From Cerasicoccus sp. TK19100 (GTDB taxonomy: Bacteria; Verrucomicrobiota; Verrucomicrobiia; Opitutales; Cerasicoccaceae): DNA of 64,000 nucleotides. Positions 1 to 8,788 of the stretch are shown one piece after another. Below the pieces are notes generated by a model. It was not told the DNA's origin. It worked only from the letters and a program-made list of their open reading frames with translations, and made no database searches. Position 1 is the first letter of the stretch, and each line of letters opens with the position of its first letter. The stretch is from the NCBI RefSeq assembly GCF_027257155.1, contig NZ_JAPWDU010000005.1, positions 186,001-250,000 on the forward strand, in the 5' to 3' direction. Both the position numbers and the translations under genes were made by a program.

Positions 1-567
1 CAGCGCGCTTCGATCATGAACATGTGGCTGGAGCGTGGTGACGCCGGGCAGCTGATCCGCTTTTTGGAAGCCAACCCCGATGCCGCGCCTAACTCTTGGT
101 ATTATCGGGCCAGCGCTTTGGGCCGCATGGGGAATTATCCAGCCGCAATTGAGCTGGCCAAGCAATTTGCCCCGGTGCCTCAGATCCCGGCCATGGAGTC
201 GCTGACCGTGCGTGACGTAGGTGAGCAGCGGGCGATATTCGCCTCGCGCCCCAATGATGTCGTGCGCGGCGGCATTCTTCTGCAAACGCAGTTGAATCAA
301 AATGACACCGATGGCGCGCGATGGACCATTGAACAGCTCCTGAAGATGGAGAAGCCGCCGCCCTATGCCTACTACTACCAGGGTGAGCTAAGCCGCCTGA
401 ACAAGGATTACAAGGAAGCCTGGGCTGGCTGGAAGCGATACCTGGAAGAGGTCATCGAGCGCAAAATCAAGCTGAAGTCCTCAGAGGCTTCCATGTTTGA
501 AGGAATCGATGATACCGACGAAAACCCGCTCTTGCGAGAACTCGCGGACCCATTTCAGCGCAAATAG
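1..567 (+). CDS. C-terminal part of a repeat (TPR-like) protein, 5' end outside window
   Basis: The reading frame is open from base 1, so the gene starts upstream of the window. The first ATG visible, at 16, need not be the real start. About 188 codons remain. The sequence is helical and has paired-helix character typical of tetratricopeptide-type repeats (WYYRASALGRMGNYPAAIELA; AYYYQGELSRLNKDYKEAW), ending in an acidic tail. Such proteins usually act as scaffolds. I see no enzymatic motif and cannot name a function. It is the only plus-strand gene before 36 kb and is followed by about 250 bp in which I see no gene. Confidence 0.6.
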   Translation, partial: QRASIMNMWLERGDAGQLIRFLEANPDAAPNSWYYRASALGRMGNYPAAIELAKQFAPVPQIPAMESLTVRDVGEQRAIFASRPNDVVRGGILLQTQLNQNDTDGARWTIEQLLKMEKPPPYAYYYQGELSRLNKDYKEAWAGWKRYLEEVIERKIKLKSSEASMFEGIDDTDENPLLRELADPFQRK

Positions 568-756
568 GCTGTTTTCGAGTAGGGAAGGGACGCTGATGAA
601 GCGCTGCTGACTCATTTCAAGCGCTCAGGGCTGTCTTATCGCGGATGAATGCAATCTGATGCCATGCGCATTGTTACAAGGGGAAAAGGAATCGACGGCT
701 TAAAGACTGGGCGGATGTCCTGCCGCCCAACGGCGTCCTCGGGTAGCTTTCCGGGC

Positions 757-791
757 AAATAAAAAACCCGACTCTCATCGAGAGCCGGGTT
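757..791 (-). terminator. Rho-independent terminator for the 818-1486 gene
   Basis: Arms aacccgactctc (765-776) and gagagccgggtt (780-791) pair with one mismatch around the loop atc. On the minus strand the hairpin is followed by a T-rich tract, the complement of aaataaaaaa at 757-766. It lies directly after the stop codon of the minus-strand PEP-CTERM gene. Confidence 0.8.
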
Positions 792-817
792 CTGCGTAGT
801 GGTATGGTAAAAAGTGC

Positions 818-1486
818 TTACTTACGGCGGCGGTAAACGGCCAAACCGAGAACCATCAGGCCTGCGATTGCGGCGTAGGTTTGCGGTTCGGGAACGGCGG
901 TGAAGGTGCCGAAAGGAACGGCAGCGCCTTGCTGGGAAGCGTCGAGATCATTGAGCGCGCTAGCCCCTGCGTAGGTAAAGTCATTGACGTCGAATGCGCC
1001 CGTGTCGGTGTTGTTGCTGATGCGGTATGCGTAAGAATCGACGAAATCCCATGCAGTGCCTGTTCCATCCACACCTAATTCGCCGTAGCTGCTCAATACT
1101 GTGGATAGGCCATCAACAAGCTGATATGTGTCGTCTCCATTGCTGTTTACAGCGCTAAATTCTGCGGTATTCGCAAAATCACCTGAAGTGCCGAACAGTG
1201 ACTGGAATTCGGGAGTGTCGCCAGTTCCTAGCAGGTAGAAAAATCCACCAGCTGGGATGGTGCCGGAGAGTGCCGAAGAAGTGGTAATGGTTGTAGAACT
1301 GTTTGCATAGAACTCCAAAGTAAGAGCCGACAGGTCAAAGGAACTCGCGCCGGTGTTGTAAAGCTCAATAGCTTTGGGTTCGCCGCCGGTGAGATCGCCG
1401 TCCATTACGCCAGTAATGATGATGGCCGCGTTAGCGTTAAGCGCCAGCAGTGCGCCAGCGGAGAGAATGAGTGCAGTCTTTTTCAT
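818..1486 (-). CDS. PEP-CTERM sorting-domain protein with lamin-tail-like (LTD) domain
   Basis: A secreted protein of 222 aa. I start it at the ATG at 1486 (MKKTALIL...) because that gives a clean signal peptide ending near ANA-AIII. The frame is open further upstream, but that stretch looks non-coding. After the signal peptide the sequence (IIITGVMDGD...PKAIELYNTG...) resembles lamin-tail-like domains found in surface proteins. The C-terminus has the PEP-CTERM arrangement: VPEP, a hydrophobic helix (IAGLMVLGLAVY) and a basic end RRRK. Such tails are recognised by exosortase (EpsH), which removes them at the membrane during export. No exosortase gene lies in this window. Proteins of this type usually go with a polysaccharide matrix, which fits the large glycan locus next door. 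Confidence 0.85.
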   Translation of the reverse strand: MKKTALILSAGALLALNANAAIIITGVMDGDLTGGEPKAIELYNTGASSFDLSALTLEFYANSSTTITTSSALSGTIPAGGFFYLLGTGDTPEFQSLFGTSGDFANTAEFSAVNSNGDDTYQLVDGLSTVLSSYGELGVDGTGTAWDFVDSYAYRISNNTDTGAFDVNDFTYAGASALNDLDASQQGAAVPFGTFTAVPEPQTYAAIAGLMVLGLAVYRRRK

Positions 1487-1576
1487 GATTGAGTCGTGGT
1501 TTTGAGGAATTCTTAGAATAGAGCCTATAGTAACCACGTCCTGTTCCAAAATCACCGCGCTGGGGCGACAAAATGG

Positions 1577-2479
1577 TTACAAACTCAATTTTTTAGCGAG
1601 ATGGACTGCATTCTCGAAGCTTTTGGCGCTGGCCAGGCCTTTTCCCGCGATAGAATAGGCGGTTCCGTGGTCGGGACTGGTGCGAATGAAGGGCAGGCCT
1701 AAAGTAATATTCACGGCCTGATCAAAATCGACCGTCTTTAGGGGAGCTAGGCCCTGATCATGATACATGGCGATGACCACATCGAAATCTCCCTTTAATT
1801 GCCGCCAGAACACGGTGTCGCCAGGCAGGGTGGGGGACAAACCGGGATACTGATCGCGGAGTTGATCCAGTATCGGGTCGATCACCCCCTGTTCTTCGAA
1901 GCCAAGCAGGCCACCTTCGCCAGCGTGAGGGTTCAGGCCGCATACTGCGATCTTTGGTTCACGCGCACCCATTCGCTCTGCCAAAAAGGCGGCATTTTTC
2001 ACTGCGCGTTCGAGGGTTTCTTCATTCAGGTGACTGGAGACTTCGGATAGGGGGATGTGCCACGTTGTGAGCACGACAGTGAGCTTTCCTCCGGCAAATG
2101 CCATGGACGGTTGGCCGTGCCATCGATCGGCAAAAAACTCTGTTTGCCCGGGGTAGGACCAGCCGGCTTTCTCCATCCAATGCTTGCTGACTGGAGCGGT
2201 GACGACTCCGCGGTAGCGCAACTGGCGGCACCCATATGCTGCCTCTTCCAGCGCGTTCAGGGCAATGCGAGCCCCCTCAGTATTTGGCTCGCCGGGGCTG
2301 GCAGTGTAGCCGCTATCGTCAACGGACAGCTTGTGCTCGCAAGGGAGGCTTTCAAGCCAAGAGGCTGGTCCGATGACGCAAACGTCGTTTGCTGATCCTG
2401 GATTCGATTTCAACCAGCTCTGGATTATTTCCGGGCCGACGCCAGCTGGGTCACCGCATGTAATTGCAAGAGGAAGCAT
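1577..2479 (-). CDS. pdxA: 4-hydroxythreonine-4-phosphate dehydrogenase
   Basis: A 300 aa protein of normal family length. PdxA oxidises 4-phosphohydroxy-L-threonine with NAD(P), and the product condenses with deoxyxylulose phosphate in pyridoxal 5'-phosphate synthesis. Family blocks are intact: GDPAGVGPE at 9-17, TAPVSK at 94-99, NPHAGEGG at 183-190 and TSPDHGTA at 267-274. The three metal-binding histidines are probably H141 (TWHIPL), H240 (YHDQG) and H271 (PDHG). The substrate-loop motif reads GQTEFF where the E. coli enzyme has GHTEFF, so a Gln replaces a His there; this should be tolerated but is worth noting. It sits between two PEP-CTERM genes with a terminator immediately upstream, so it is likely transcribed alone. 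Confidence 0.95.
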   Translation of the reverse strand: MLPLAITCGDPAGVGPEIIQSWLKSNPGSANDVCVIGPASWLESLPCEHKLSVDDSGYTASPGEPNTEGARIALNALEEAAYGCRQLRYRGVVTAPVSKHWMEKAGWSYPGQTEFFADRWHGQPSMAFAGGKLTVVLTTWHIPLSEVSSHLNEETLERAVKNAAFLAERMGAREPKIAVCGLNPHAGEGGLLGFEEQGVIDPILDQLRDQYPGLSPTLPGDTVFWRQLKGDFDVVIAMYHDQGLAPLKTVDFDQAVNITLGLPFIRTSPDHGTAYSIAGKGLASAKSFENAVHLAKKLSL

Positions 2480-2492
2480 TGGAACGAAACCA

Positions 2493-2525
2493 TAAAAAAA
2501 AGCCTGCGATTTTCAATCGCAGGCT
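2493..2525 (-). terminator. Rho-independent terminator for the 2551-3327 gene
   Basis: A perfect 11-bp stem, agcctgcgatt (2501-2511) and aatcgcaggct (2515-2525), has a 3-nt loop. On the minus strand it is followed by eight T residues (aaaaaaaa at 2493-2500). It separates the PEP-CTERM gene from pdxA. Confidence 0.92.
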
Positions 2526-2550
2526 AGTGAAAAAAGATACTTGAGAGTGC

Positions 2551-3327
2551 TTAGCTCTCTTGCTTGGCGCTCTTCTTGCGGCGACGAACGTAGAGGAACG
2601 AGCCGAGAAGAATGGCTGATGCGCCAGCTAGGTAAACCGAAGGCTCTGGAATCGGAACCACGTCACCGTAGAAGGTAATGTTGTCGCCAGTGGTGAACTG
2701 AGCACCAACGGGTGAGCCGCCGCTTGAACCGACGAGGAAGAGTGAGTAGGATTCGGACTCACCGCCGGTGAATGCGATATCGTTCCAGCCAGAAATGTCA
2801 AAAGTGAGGCTGAAGGGGCCGTTGGCGGGTGCGCCAGTGGTCAAGAAAATCGACTGGTTCGCGGAGTTGCGGATTACGATGCCCTGCAAGTTGGTACCGG
2901 TGCCAGCAACGGTGAGGCTGTCGGGCAGAATTTTGTAGCCATTTGGTGCATCGGGCAGATCCGGAGCCGTATCGTTAATAAAGCTGAACTGTGCAATACC
3001 AGTGAAGACAGCAAAACCGGGCGAAGTCGGAGTCGTGCCAACCGAGGTGGCACCGTAACCGGGTGCGGCGCTTGGAGACATACCAGCGCTGAATGGGCTA
3101 GTAATTTCTTGGAAAATGGTAATACCACCGGTGCCAGTGAAGAAGCCCGTGTCCGGATTCGATGTAACAATGACATGATCCGCCGGTGCATTTGGCAGGT
3201 AGCCGGTAGTTTCGTTGATGTTCGACGCATCGAACGTGAATTCAATCAGCTTGGCAGCGTCTAGGGACGCTAGCGAAAGTGACGCGAACGCGGTTGCAGT
3301 CAGTAGTGTACGTGTATTGTAGCGCAT
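2551..3327 (-). CDS. PEP-CTERM sorting-domain protein
   Basis: A secreted 258 aa protein with an N-terminal signal peptide (TLLTATAFASLSLASLDAAK). The C-terminal sorting tail is IPEP, then a hydrophobic helix (AGASAILLGSFLYV), then RRRKK. The body is rich in Gly, Thr, Ser and Asn and is probably a beta-sandwich; I recognise no enzymatic motif. It is the first gene downstream of the polysaccharide locus on the same strand. It has its own terminator at 2493-2525 and about 65 bp of leader after the TPR gene. The tail should be processed by an exosortase encoded elsewhere. The protein is most likely a matrix or cell-surface component. Confidence 0.85.
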   Translation of the reverse strand: MRYNTRTLLTATAFASLSLASLDAAKLIEFTFDASNINETTGYLPNAPADHVIVTSNPDTGFFTGTGGITIFQEITSPFSAGMSPSAAPGYGATSVGTTPTSPGFAVFTGIAQFSFINDTAPDLPDAPNGYKILPDSLTVAGTGTNLQGIVIRNSANQSIFLTTGAPANGPFSLTFDISGWNDIAFTGGESESYSLFLVGSSGGSPVGAQFTTGDNITFYGDVVPIPEPSVYLAGASAILLGSFLYVRRRKKSAKQES

Positions 3328-3392
3328 GATGGGTTTAATTTAGGAAATCAGTTGATATTGTAAAGATATTTTTAACCAAATTTTCGAATGGC

Positions 3393-5075
3393 TTATTTTG
3401 CTAAAGCCTTGGTTCTAAGTTGGTTTTCCTCTGGAAGCAGGTGGCCTGGATCAATGGCGGAAAGTAGTAACTTTCCGCTCTCAATGTCCCCTAAGTTGAT
3501 TAGTATAAGCCCTTTAAGTAAATTTACGTCGGCCTGATTCTTCAACCACTGAGGTATGGTGTCCAGTTTTTGCAATGCCTTGGTGGGGTTTCCATCCAGA
3601 TACAAAAGATAGGCAACGGTCGCATTCAGTTCGGTACTCCCCAGAATTTGCTGAATATGCGTGAGCTGCTTTAGGTCTTCTTCCTCATTTTTTCCTAACA
3701 AGGCGCGAAAGTAGAAGAAATTGTTTTGATAGACAGGATTGGCCGGAAAAACTTGCCGCAGCTCAGTTGATACTTGGAGGGCTTCCTCGGTTCGATTTTG
3801 GCTGAGGATGACTGTCAAGTATTCGCGCTTGAGGTTGGCCTCAGCATATTGGCTTGGCGCAAAACGAATTGCGGCTTGGTAGGCTTGATCAGCGTCATCC
3901 CACCATTTGTTGATGCCCGCGAGGCGCGCCAGTGCTGTCAGGGAGTCGATTTCTTCCTCTTTCTCGGCAGTTTGGAACGTCTCTTTCCAGACAGCGGGGG
4001 AAAGCTGCTCGCTGTCCTCCAAATTGAAAATGAGCTCAAGCGTTTGCTTCTGGATTTCATTGGCGGCGGAATAATCCAACGCAATTAGGCGTTTTAATTC
4101 GGCAAGGTTCTGATCCTGCAAAGCGGCTTGATATTGCAGAACCCATCTTTCGCGGGACTTGGGTAGGTCGGCTCGATTGAGCAGTTCCATGGCGTCTTTG
4201 GCGGCACCAATGCTAATTAGCCACTCGGCAACTGCAAGCGGTTGTTCTTGACCAAATTGAGTCGTCGTTTCGCTGATGATGGTCTGTTTTGCGCCTTCAT
4301 CGGCGATGATGCGTTGCGTGGCTGCCATCATGTGAGCCTCGGTTGTGGCCATAGGATGCGCAGTCAATTGAGCGGCCAACCAGGTTCTTTCATCCGGGAA
4401 CAACTGAATCTCGGGGCGCCGGCCCATGGTGAGCAACGCTTCCAAGCCGAAGCCGTCCTTGGCGTTGCTTGCCTCTTTGAGTGCTGATTTGGCTTCGATC
4501 CAATTAGTGATTCGAGGTTGGCTCAGGAGCAGCTCGGCCCGGGCCAGTTGTGCTTCAGCGCTGTTCGGCTGAATGTTGATCAGGTAGGTCAATTCCTCCA
4601 TCGCTTCCTCGAGCTTGCCCTGTTGTGCGAGCAGGCGGACTTTTAGCATCATTATTTCGCTGTCTCCGTTGTAAGATTCTTTCATCGCGCTGAGGGTGTT
4701 GGCTGCTTTTTCCAACTCCTGAGTTACGATGCAGAGATTAATATAAGCGATGGCGCTCTCGCGATAGACATCGGAGTTCGGATTTTGCAAGAGCGTCTCC
4801 AGTGCTTGCATCGCTTCTTCGGGATCGGTGGCCTGGATTGCTTTGGCATAGAGGAGTTTGTTCCGCGCCGCGGTTGGCTGCAGTACTCCCAGTCTTTTGA
4901 TGTGGGACAGCGCCTGGTCTTCCTCTTGATTATCGATGGAGCTGCTTGCCTCGCTGCTTTCATACTGTACCCAGCGATTCCAGACGATCACTGCGCAGAG
5001 TGAGGCCACGACAACGATGATGATGATGCCGAGCAGTTTTGGAGACGTCTCTTTTTTTACTTTTACTTTTGGCAT
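3393..5075 (-). CDS. Membrane-anchored TPR protein of the polysaccharide locus
   Basis: A 560 aa protein. A lysine-rich start (MPKVKVKKET) is followed by one membrane helix (residues about 14-31, LLGIIIIVVVASLCAVIVW), then a long, all-helical periplasmic part with several tetratricopeptide-like units (for example LNIQPNSAEAQLARAELLL and FAPSQYAEANLKREYL). TPR proteins of this layout are common in exosortase/PEP-CTERM polysaccharide loci, where they are thought to organise the assembly machinery. Its start lies 4 bp after the stop of the O-antigen-ligase-like gene, so the two are probably co-transcribed. No catalytic residues are apparent. Confidence 0.75.
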   Translation of the reverse strand: MPKVKVKKETSPKLLGIIIIVVVASLCAVIVWNRWVQYESSEASSSIDNQEEDQALSHIKRLGVLQPTAARNKLLYAKAIQATDPEEAMQALETLLQNPNSDVYRESAIAYINLCIVTQELEKAANTLSAMKESYNGDSEIMMLKVRLLAQQGKLEEAMEELTYLINIQPNSAEAQLARAELLLSQPRITNWIEAKSALKEASNAKDGFGLEALLTMGRRPEIQLFPDERTWLAAQLTAHPMATTEAHMMAATQRIIADEGAKQTIISETTTQFGQEQPLAVAEWLISIGAAKDAMELLNRADLPKSRERWVLQYQAALQDQNLAELKRLIALDYSAANEIQKQTLELIFNLEDSEQLSPAVWKETFQTAEKEEEIDSLTALARLAGINKWWDDADQAYQAAIRFAPSQYAEANLKREYLTVILSQNRTEEALQVSTELRQVFPANPVYQNNFFYFRALLGKNEEEDLKQLTHIQQILGSTELNATVAYLLYLDGNPTKALQKLDTIPQWLKNQADVNLLKGLILINLGDIESGKLLLSAIDPGHLLPEENQLRTKALAK

Positions 5076-5079
5076 GCCG

Positions 5080-6528
5080 TTAGTGATCGCTTCGAAACGT
5101 TACTTTTTTGGGGCCTAAACTCAGCCTCGCGCAGGCGGCAAAGCATACAAAAAATATGGCGATTCCCGCTGATGGACCAAAAGGGAAATCAAAAGAAGCA
5201 AAAGTGAGAAATAGGCCGACACTGAGTGCTATCCAATAAGATTCTGAGTTTTTTCTCTGATGCTTAATGGTGAGGAAAATAATCCCGCTTGGTATTGAAA
5301 TGAGCAGTGCAAAACCGATGGCTCCGAACTCGACCAGATACTGCATCCAATCGTTGTGGGCATACTCGTTGCGGACCTTGATTTTTCCCAGTTCATGGCG
5401 GTATTCCGGTCCTGCGTAAGAGTAGAATACATGGGCGTAGGAACCTAAACCCCAGCCCCAGATTGGCCTGTCCTTGAACATGTGCCAGCAGTCGCGCGGT
5501 GATGCGTAGAACCGCTGGTCGATTTCGCCGGATTCAATTTGAGCTTTAGATTTTTCGATGCCCTTGTTGACGAAATCCCAGCTCAAGTTGGCACCTATAC
5601 CGCCGAGTATCGTTGCGGTAACCAGTAGCGAGATGCCCAGCGTGTTGCGTGAGCGGCGGGACAGGTGGGTGAAGATTGAGCTTCGGTTTTTATAGGCAAA
5701 GGCTAGATGGATTCCCGCGATGGTGATGAAGAGGGCGGCAAAGAGGAGGCCGGACCTTGAGCCGGATAGTGGAATACTGATCCAAATCATCACGGAAATG
5801 GCGACCCAGACGATATCCCAACGTTGCTTGATGCGGTCGAAATTTTCCTCAAGAGTGTATTGCTTGATCTTGGCTTCGGCGACCGTTAACGCTGCCCCCA
5901 GGCAGAGAAGCGCGTAGGCGACCCAGTGGTTATAATAGCGGAAACTGGCGTAGAATAGCGGGTTTACGGGATCGAATACGCCGAGAACCTTGGGGTTGTT
6001 GGACAATTTGAACCAACCGCCGATCACCGCCAGAAGCACGCCGTTGATTGCCACAATGCTTAGGAGGGTGATGATCGATTTGCGGTCTCGAATCACGGTA
6101 AACACGGAAGCCCCCGTGATCATGCAGCCAATGAAAATGGCAATGTACTCCTGCGTGCGCATGGGGTTGTAGCAAATAGGCAGAAAGGGGATGGTTTCGT
6201 TGGGTTGCCAGAGGATGTATTCTGATTCCGGAGAAATTTCCGGATTATACATTGGATTGAGCCAACTAATCAGCATCAGGAAAATGAGTGCTATCCATGG
6301 GCTTAGTTTGATCAACCAGCCCTTGAAGCCTTCCCATTCGGCGTCACTCCAAAATTTGATCAGTGGAATCAAACCAGCTAATCCAATGAGGGCGATTATG
6401 TAGCCGCAGCCAGGGTAGCGCCCGCCCAGGGCCCAACTTGAAAATACGATCAATATCGAGGCTTGTCCTATCGCTATTTGAGTGGCGATTTGGGGCATCG
6501 AACCAGATTCATGCTCCTTGTAGCGCAT
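5080..6528 (-). CDS. O-antigen ligase / polymerase family membrane protein
   Basis: A protein of up to 482 aa with about 10-12 predicted membrane helices. A large periplasmic loop carries the motif region GWGLGSYAHVFYSYAG...HNDWMQYLVEFG, typical of the Wzy_C/WaaL O-antigen ligase superfamily. The preceding GSRSGLLFA is also characteristic. These enzymes transfer or polymerise undecaprenyl-linked glycans at the outer face of the inner membrane. A second ATG at 6498 is an alternative start; the sequence does not decide between them. It lies downstream of the FecR gene but behind a strong terminator (6536-6570), so it probably has its own promoter, and it is tightly linked to the TPR gene. Ligase and polymerase roles cannot be told apart from sequence alone. 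Confidence 0.85.
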   Translation of the reverse strand: MRYKEHESGSMPQIATQIAIGQASILIVFSSWALGGRYPGCGYIIALIGLAGLIPLIKFWSDAEWEGFKGWLIKLSPWIALIFLMLISWLNPMYNPEISPESEYILWQPNETIPFLPICYNPMRTQEYIAIFIGCMITGASVFTVIRDRKSIITLLSIVAINGVLLAVIGGWFKLSNNPKVLGVFDPVNPLFYASFRYYNHWVAYALLCLGAALTVAEAKIKQYTLEENFDRIKQRWDIVWVAISVMIWISIPLSGSRSGLLFAALFITIAGIHLAFAYKNRSSIFTHLSRRSRNTLGISLLVTATILGGIGANLSWDFVNKGIEKSKAQIESGEIDQRFYASPRDCWHMFKDRPIWGWGLGSYAHVFYSYAGPEYRHELGKIKVRNEYAHNDWMQYLVEFGAIGFALLISIPSGIIFLTIKHQRKNSESYWIALSVGLFLTFASFDFPFGPSAGIAIFFVCFAACARLSLGPKKVTFRSDH

Positions 6529-6535
6529 ATCCCGA

Positions 6536-6570
6536 CATAAAAAAGCTGGAGTGCGTGAAGCACTCCAGCT
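6536..6570 (-). terminator. Rho-independent terminator for the FecR gene
   Basis: An 11-bp perfect stem, agctggagtgc (6544-6554) and gcactccagct (6560-6570), has a 5-nt loop. On the minus strand it runs into a T-tract (complement of ataaaaaa). It ends the transcript of 6594-7472 and overlaps the leader of the ligase gene. Confidence 0.9.
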
Positions 6571-6593
6571 CTAAAGTTATATTAACGCCGAAC

Positions 6594-7472
6594 TTAGAAC
6601 GGTGAGTTCGTCGGGTTCGTAATGTTATTGGTCGAATCGAAGTTGGTTGGATCGTTGCCCGTGCGAAGCGGAGTAAGGACCAGATTTTCTCCGGGGGCAC
6701 CTGGTGAAACCAACGTCGTGTTGTTTTCGGCTTCCGTGAGCATCTCGTTCAGCTCGGTAAGAAGCTGGGCATCGGTGACGCTTTGACCGGAGTCCGGTGC
6801 TTCTTCGGTGCTGGAGATTTCGAGTTCACCAGTGCTGCCATCAGCGAAGGTCACGGTGATAGTCTTGGTCTCACCTGCGTTGACCACATAGGTGGTGCCG
6901 TCGACAGTGAGCTCTACAACACCTTCACCCACGGAGAGGGAGGTGATTGCCGAGGTAAGGCTGCCTTGGGAAGCTTGAACTGCCTGAGACTTGGTGATCG
7001 TGCTGAATACCCAAGTTGTTCCGCGGATGCCAGCACTACCGGTCGGGGAGTTGATGACATACTTGGACTCGGGCTGGAGCTTACGAACGCTACCAATGAT
7101 CTTACCGTAGTGCACTTCCAGCTCGGTGGAAGAGGGAGAAGGATCTTCGCCCAGCAGAGCGTAGTTTGCGACGGCCATGTCGAAAGGCTGCTGCGTAAAT
7201 TCAGCAATCTTCACATAGGACTCAGGGGCGACGTTGACGGAGGCACCATTCGAGAAGAGCAGGAGTGTGGATGAATCGGCCTGTGTTTCGATAGCGTAGC
7301 CTTCGCTGATGAGGTCGCCGCGCTTCAGCGGTTGTGTCTCGTTGGTCTCAATGTTGATCAAAGAGACATCGCCCTTAACCAGATAGACTTGGATAACTGG
7401 TTTGTCCACTGTGGCAGCAGACAGTAGGCATGCTGTAGCAAGCCAGATGGTGAAATAGATGATGCTTTTCAT
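6594..7472 (-). CDS. Secreted FecR-domain protein
   Basis: A 292 aa protein with a signal peptide (SIIYFTIWLATACLLSAAT). It has a FecR-type domain: VKGDVSLIN..., LKRGDLISEG, the beta-rich FSNGASVNVAPES and the hallmark SAGIRGTTW. Classical FecR proteins relay signals from TonB receptors to sigma factors through a membrane segment. Here there is no transmembrane helix after the signal peptide and no sigma factor nearby, so it is more likely a periplasmic or surface structural protein. Secreted FecR proteins of this kind are frequent in PEP-CTERM/polysaccharide loci. The C-terminal ~80 residues are Thr/Asn-rich and low complexity. It follows the barrel gene at 7514 by about 40 bp and is likely in the same operon. 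Confidence 0.8.
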   Translation of the reverse strand: MKSIIYFTIWLATACLLSAATVDKPVIQVYLVKGDVSLINIETNETQPLKRGDLISEGYAIETQADSSTLLLFSNGASVNVAPESYVKIAEFTQQPFDMAVANYALLGEDPSPSSTELEVHYGKIIGSVRKLQPESKYVINSPTGSAGIRGTTWVFSTITKSQAVQASQGSLTSAITSLSVGEGVVELTVDGTTYVVNAGETKTITVTFADGSTGELEISSTEEAPDSGQSVTDAQLLTELNEMLTEAENNTTLVSPGAPGENLVLTPLRTGNDPTNFDSTNNITNPTNSPF

Positions 7473-7513
7473 TGTAAACAGTGGTTAGTGTTAGAGCAGA
7501 GTCGTAGGGATTT

Positions 7514-8713
7514 TTAGAAACTTACGGTCAGGTCAGCAAAGATTTGCCAGCGATCATATTGGAATGTGCTGACGTCGGAATCGTTCCACTGATAGCTTGT
7601 GTTCAAGCTAGCTTGCGCCCACTGGTTGATGTCGTAGTATAGGCCAGCATTCAGGACGTAGGCGTTGTCAAGTCGGTTAGTAGCACCGGTGAAGAAGGTG
7701 TGAACGTAGTTGAATCCAGCTTGTGCGGAGAATTGATCAGTCAGGAAGTGGGTGGCGTTGACGCCAGCGCTGATCGTTTCCAAGCCTTGGTTGGCAGGTG
7801 ATTGGCCAACGTCGACGTTAACCATGGCCCCGAGGTTTGTCTTTTCGTTAACGGCCCAGTCTACGGTCGCATTCACATAAGGGTAAACGAAATTGCTCTG
7901 GGAGTTCGGCTTAAGCCATTCGCGGTAAGAAATACCGGTCTGGACGTTACCCGTAAGCTTTGGAGCCAGGACACCGAATGCACCGACGAACAAGGTGTGG
8001 TCGAGGGATTCATTGGTTGGGCCGCTGCTGCTGCTGGGCACATATTGGTAGCGAATGCGGTAACCGGCGTCAAAAGTGAGCTTTTCTGAGTAGCTGTACT
8101 GTCCGTCCAGCGCCAAGCTGGTGGAGAAGACGTCTGCGAATCCGTTGGTGCGGTAGTCTTGGTATTGGACGGCTGGTGAAACACCAATGGCCCAGAGGTC
8201 GTTCAGGCTATAATTGAAGTCCGCGCTGAAATCATAATTGAAAACATCCGTGATTTGACCAACCAAGCTGTTGGCACTGGTGTTACGGGTGAAGGCAAAC
8301 ATTAAGTTGTAGGTGAGCGGCGCTCCCTGGATCCCGTTGGGACCAGCTACACTGGCGTAGAAATACGGGTTGATGGAGTTGTTGCCTTCAACGAAAGTTG
8401 GGGTCGGCACACCAAATGCGTTGGGTCCGATGACGGTTTGGTCATTGCCGAAACGATCATATCGGATAATGTTGAAGCCACCACCGAGGGAGATCACGTT
8501 TAGGCCCTGATTGCGCACAAATTGCACAGCGGGAGTAATCGTTAGGATATTGTCCCCGTTTTCGTTGCTGTTGGCATTAATATTGGAGTCGTATCCATAT
8601 TTCGTGCCGAGAGAAACCCCAATCTCTCCACCGAGAACTGGGTAAAGTGCGTTAGCTGAAGACGCTAAAGCAAGGCATGCTGTAGCAGTAAGCAGAGTGT
8701 TTTTAGTGCGCAT
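7514..8713 (-). CDS. Outer-membrane beta-barrel protein of the polysaccharide locus
   Basis: A 399 aa protein starting at the ATG at 8713 (MRTKNTLLTATACLALASSANA), which gives a clear signal peptide; upstream in-frame codons look non-coding. The mature part is a run of alternating amphipathic strands with many aromatic girdle residues and ends in F at the C-terminus (ADLTVSF), the usual outer-membrane assembly signal. It resembles the outer-membrane beta-barrel proteins found in exosortase-type exopolysaccharide loci. A likely role is as a pore or surface component for the glycan. It is first in a two-gene unit with the FecR gene. Confidence 0.75.
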   Translation of the reverse strand: MRTKNTLLTATACLALASSANALYPVLGGEIGVSLGTKYGYDSNINANSNENGDNILTITPAVQFVRNQGLNVISLGGGFNIIRYDRFGNDQTVIGPNAFGVPTPTFVEGNNSINPYFYASVAGPNGIQGAPLTYNLMFAFTRNTSANSLVGQITDVFNYDFSADFNYSLNDLWAIGVSPAVQYQDYRTNGFADVFSTSLALDGQYSYSEKLTFDAGYRIRYQYVPSSSSGPTNESLDHTLFVGAFGVLAPKLTGNVQTGISYREWLKPNSQSNFVYPYVNATVDWAVNEKTNLGAMVNVDVGQSPANQGLETISAGVNATHFLTDQFSAQAGFNYVHTFFTGATNRLDNAYVLNAGLYYDINQWAQASLNTSYQWNDSDVSTFQYDRWQIFADLTVSF

Positions 8714-8788
8714 AGCTTGAAAGATGCAGTTAGTTGCAGTTTGGAATGTTGATATCATTATGCATAACAGTCGCAAGGCTAATTTTAA

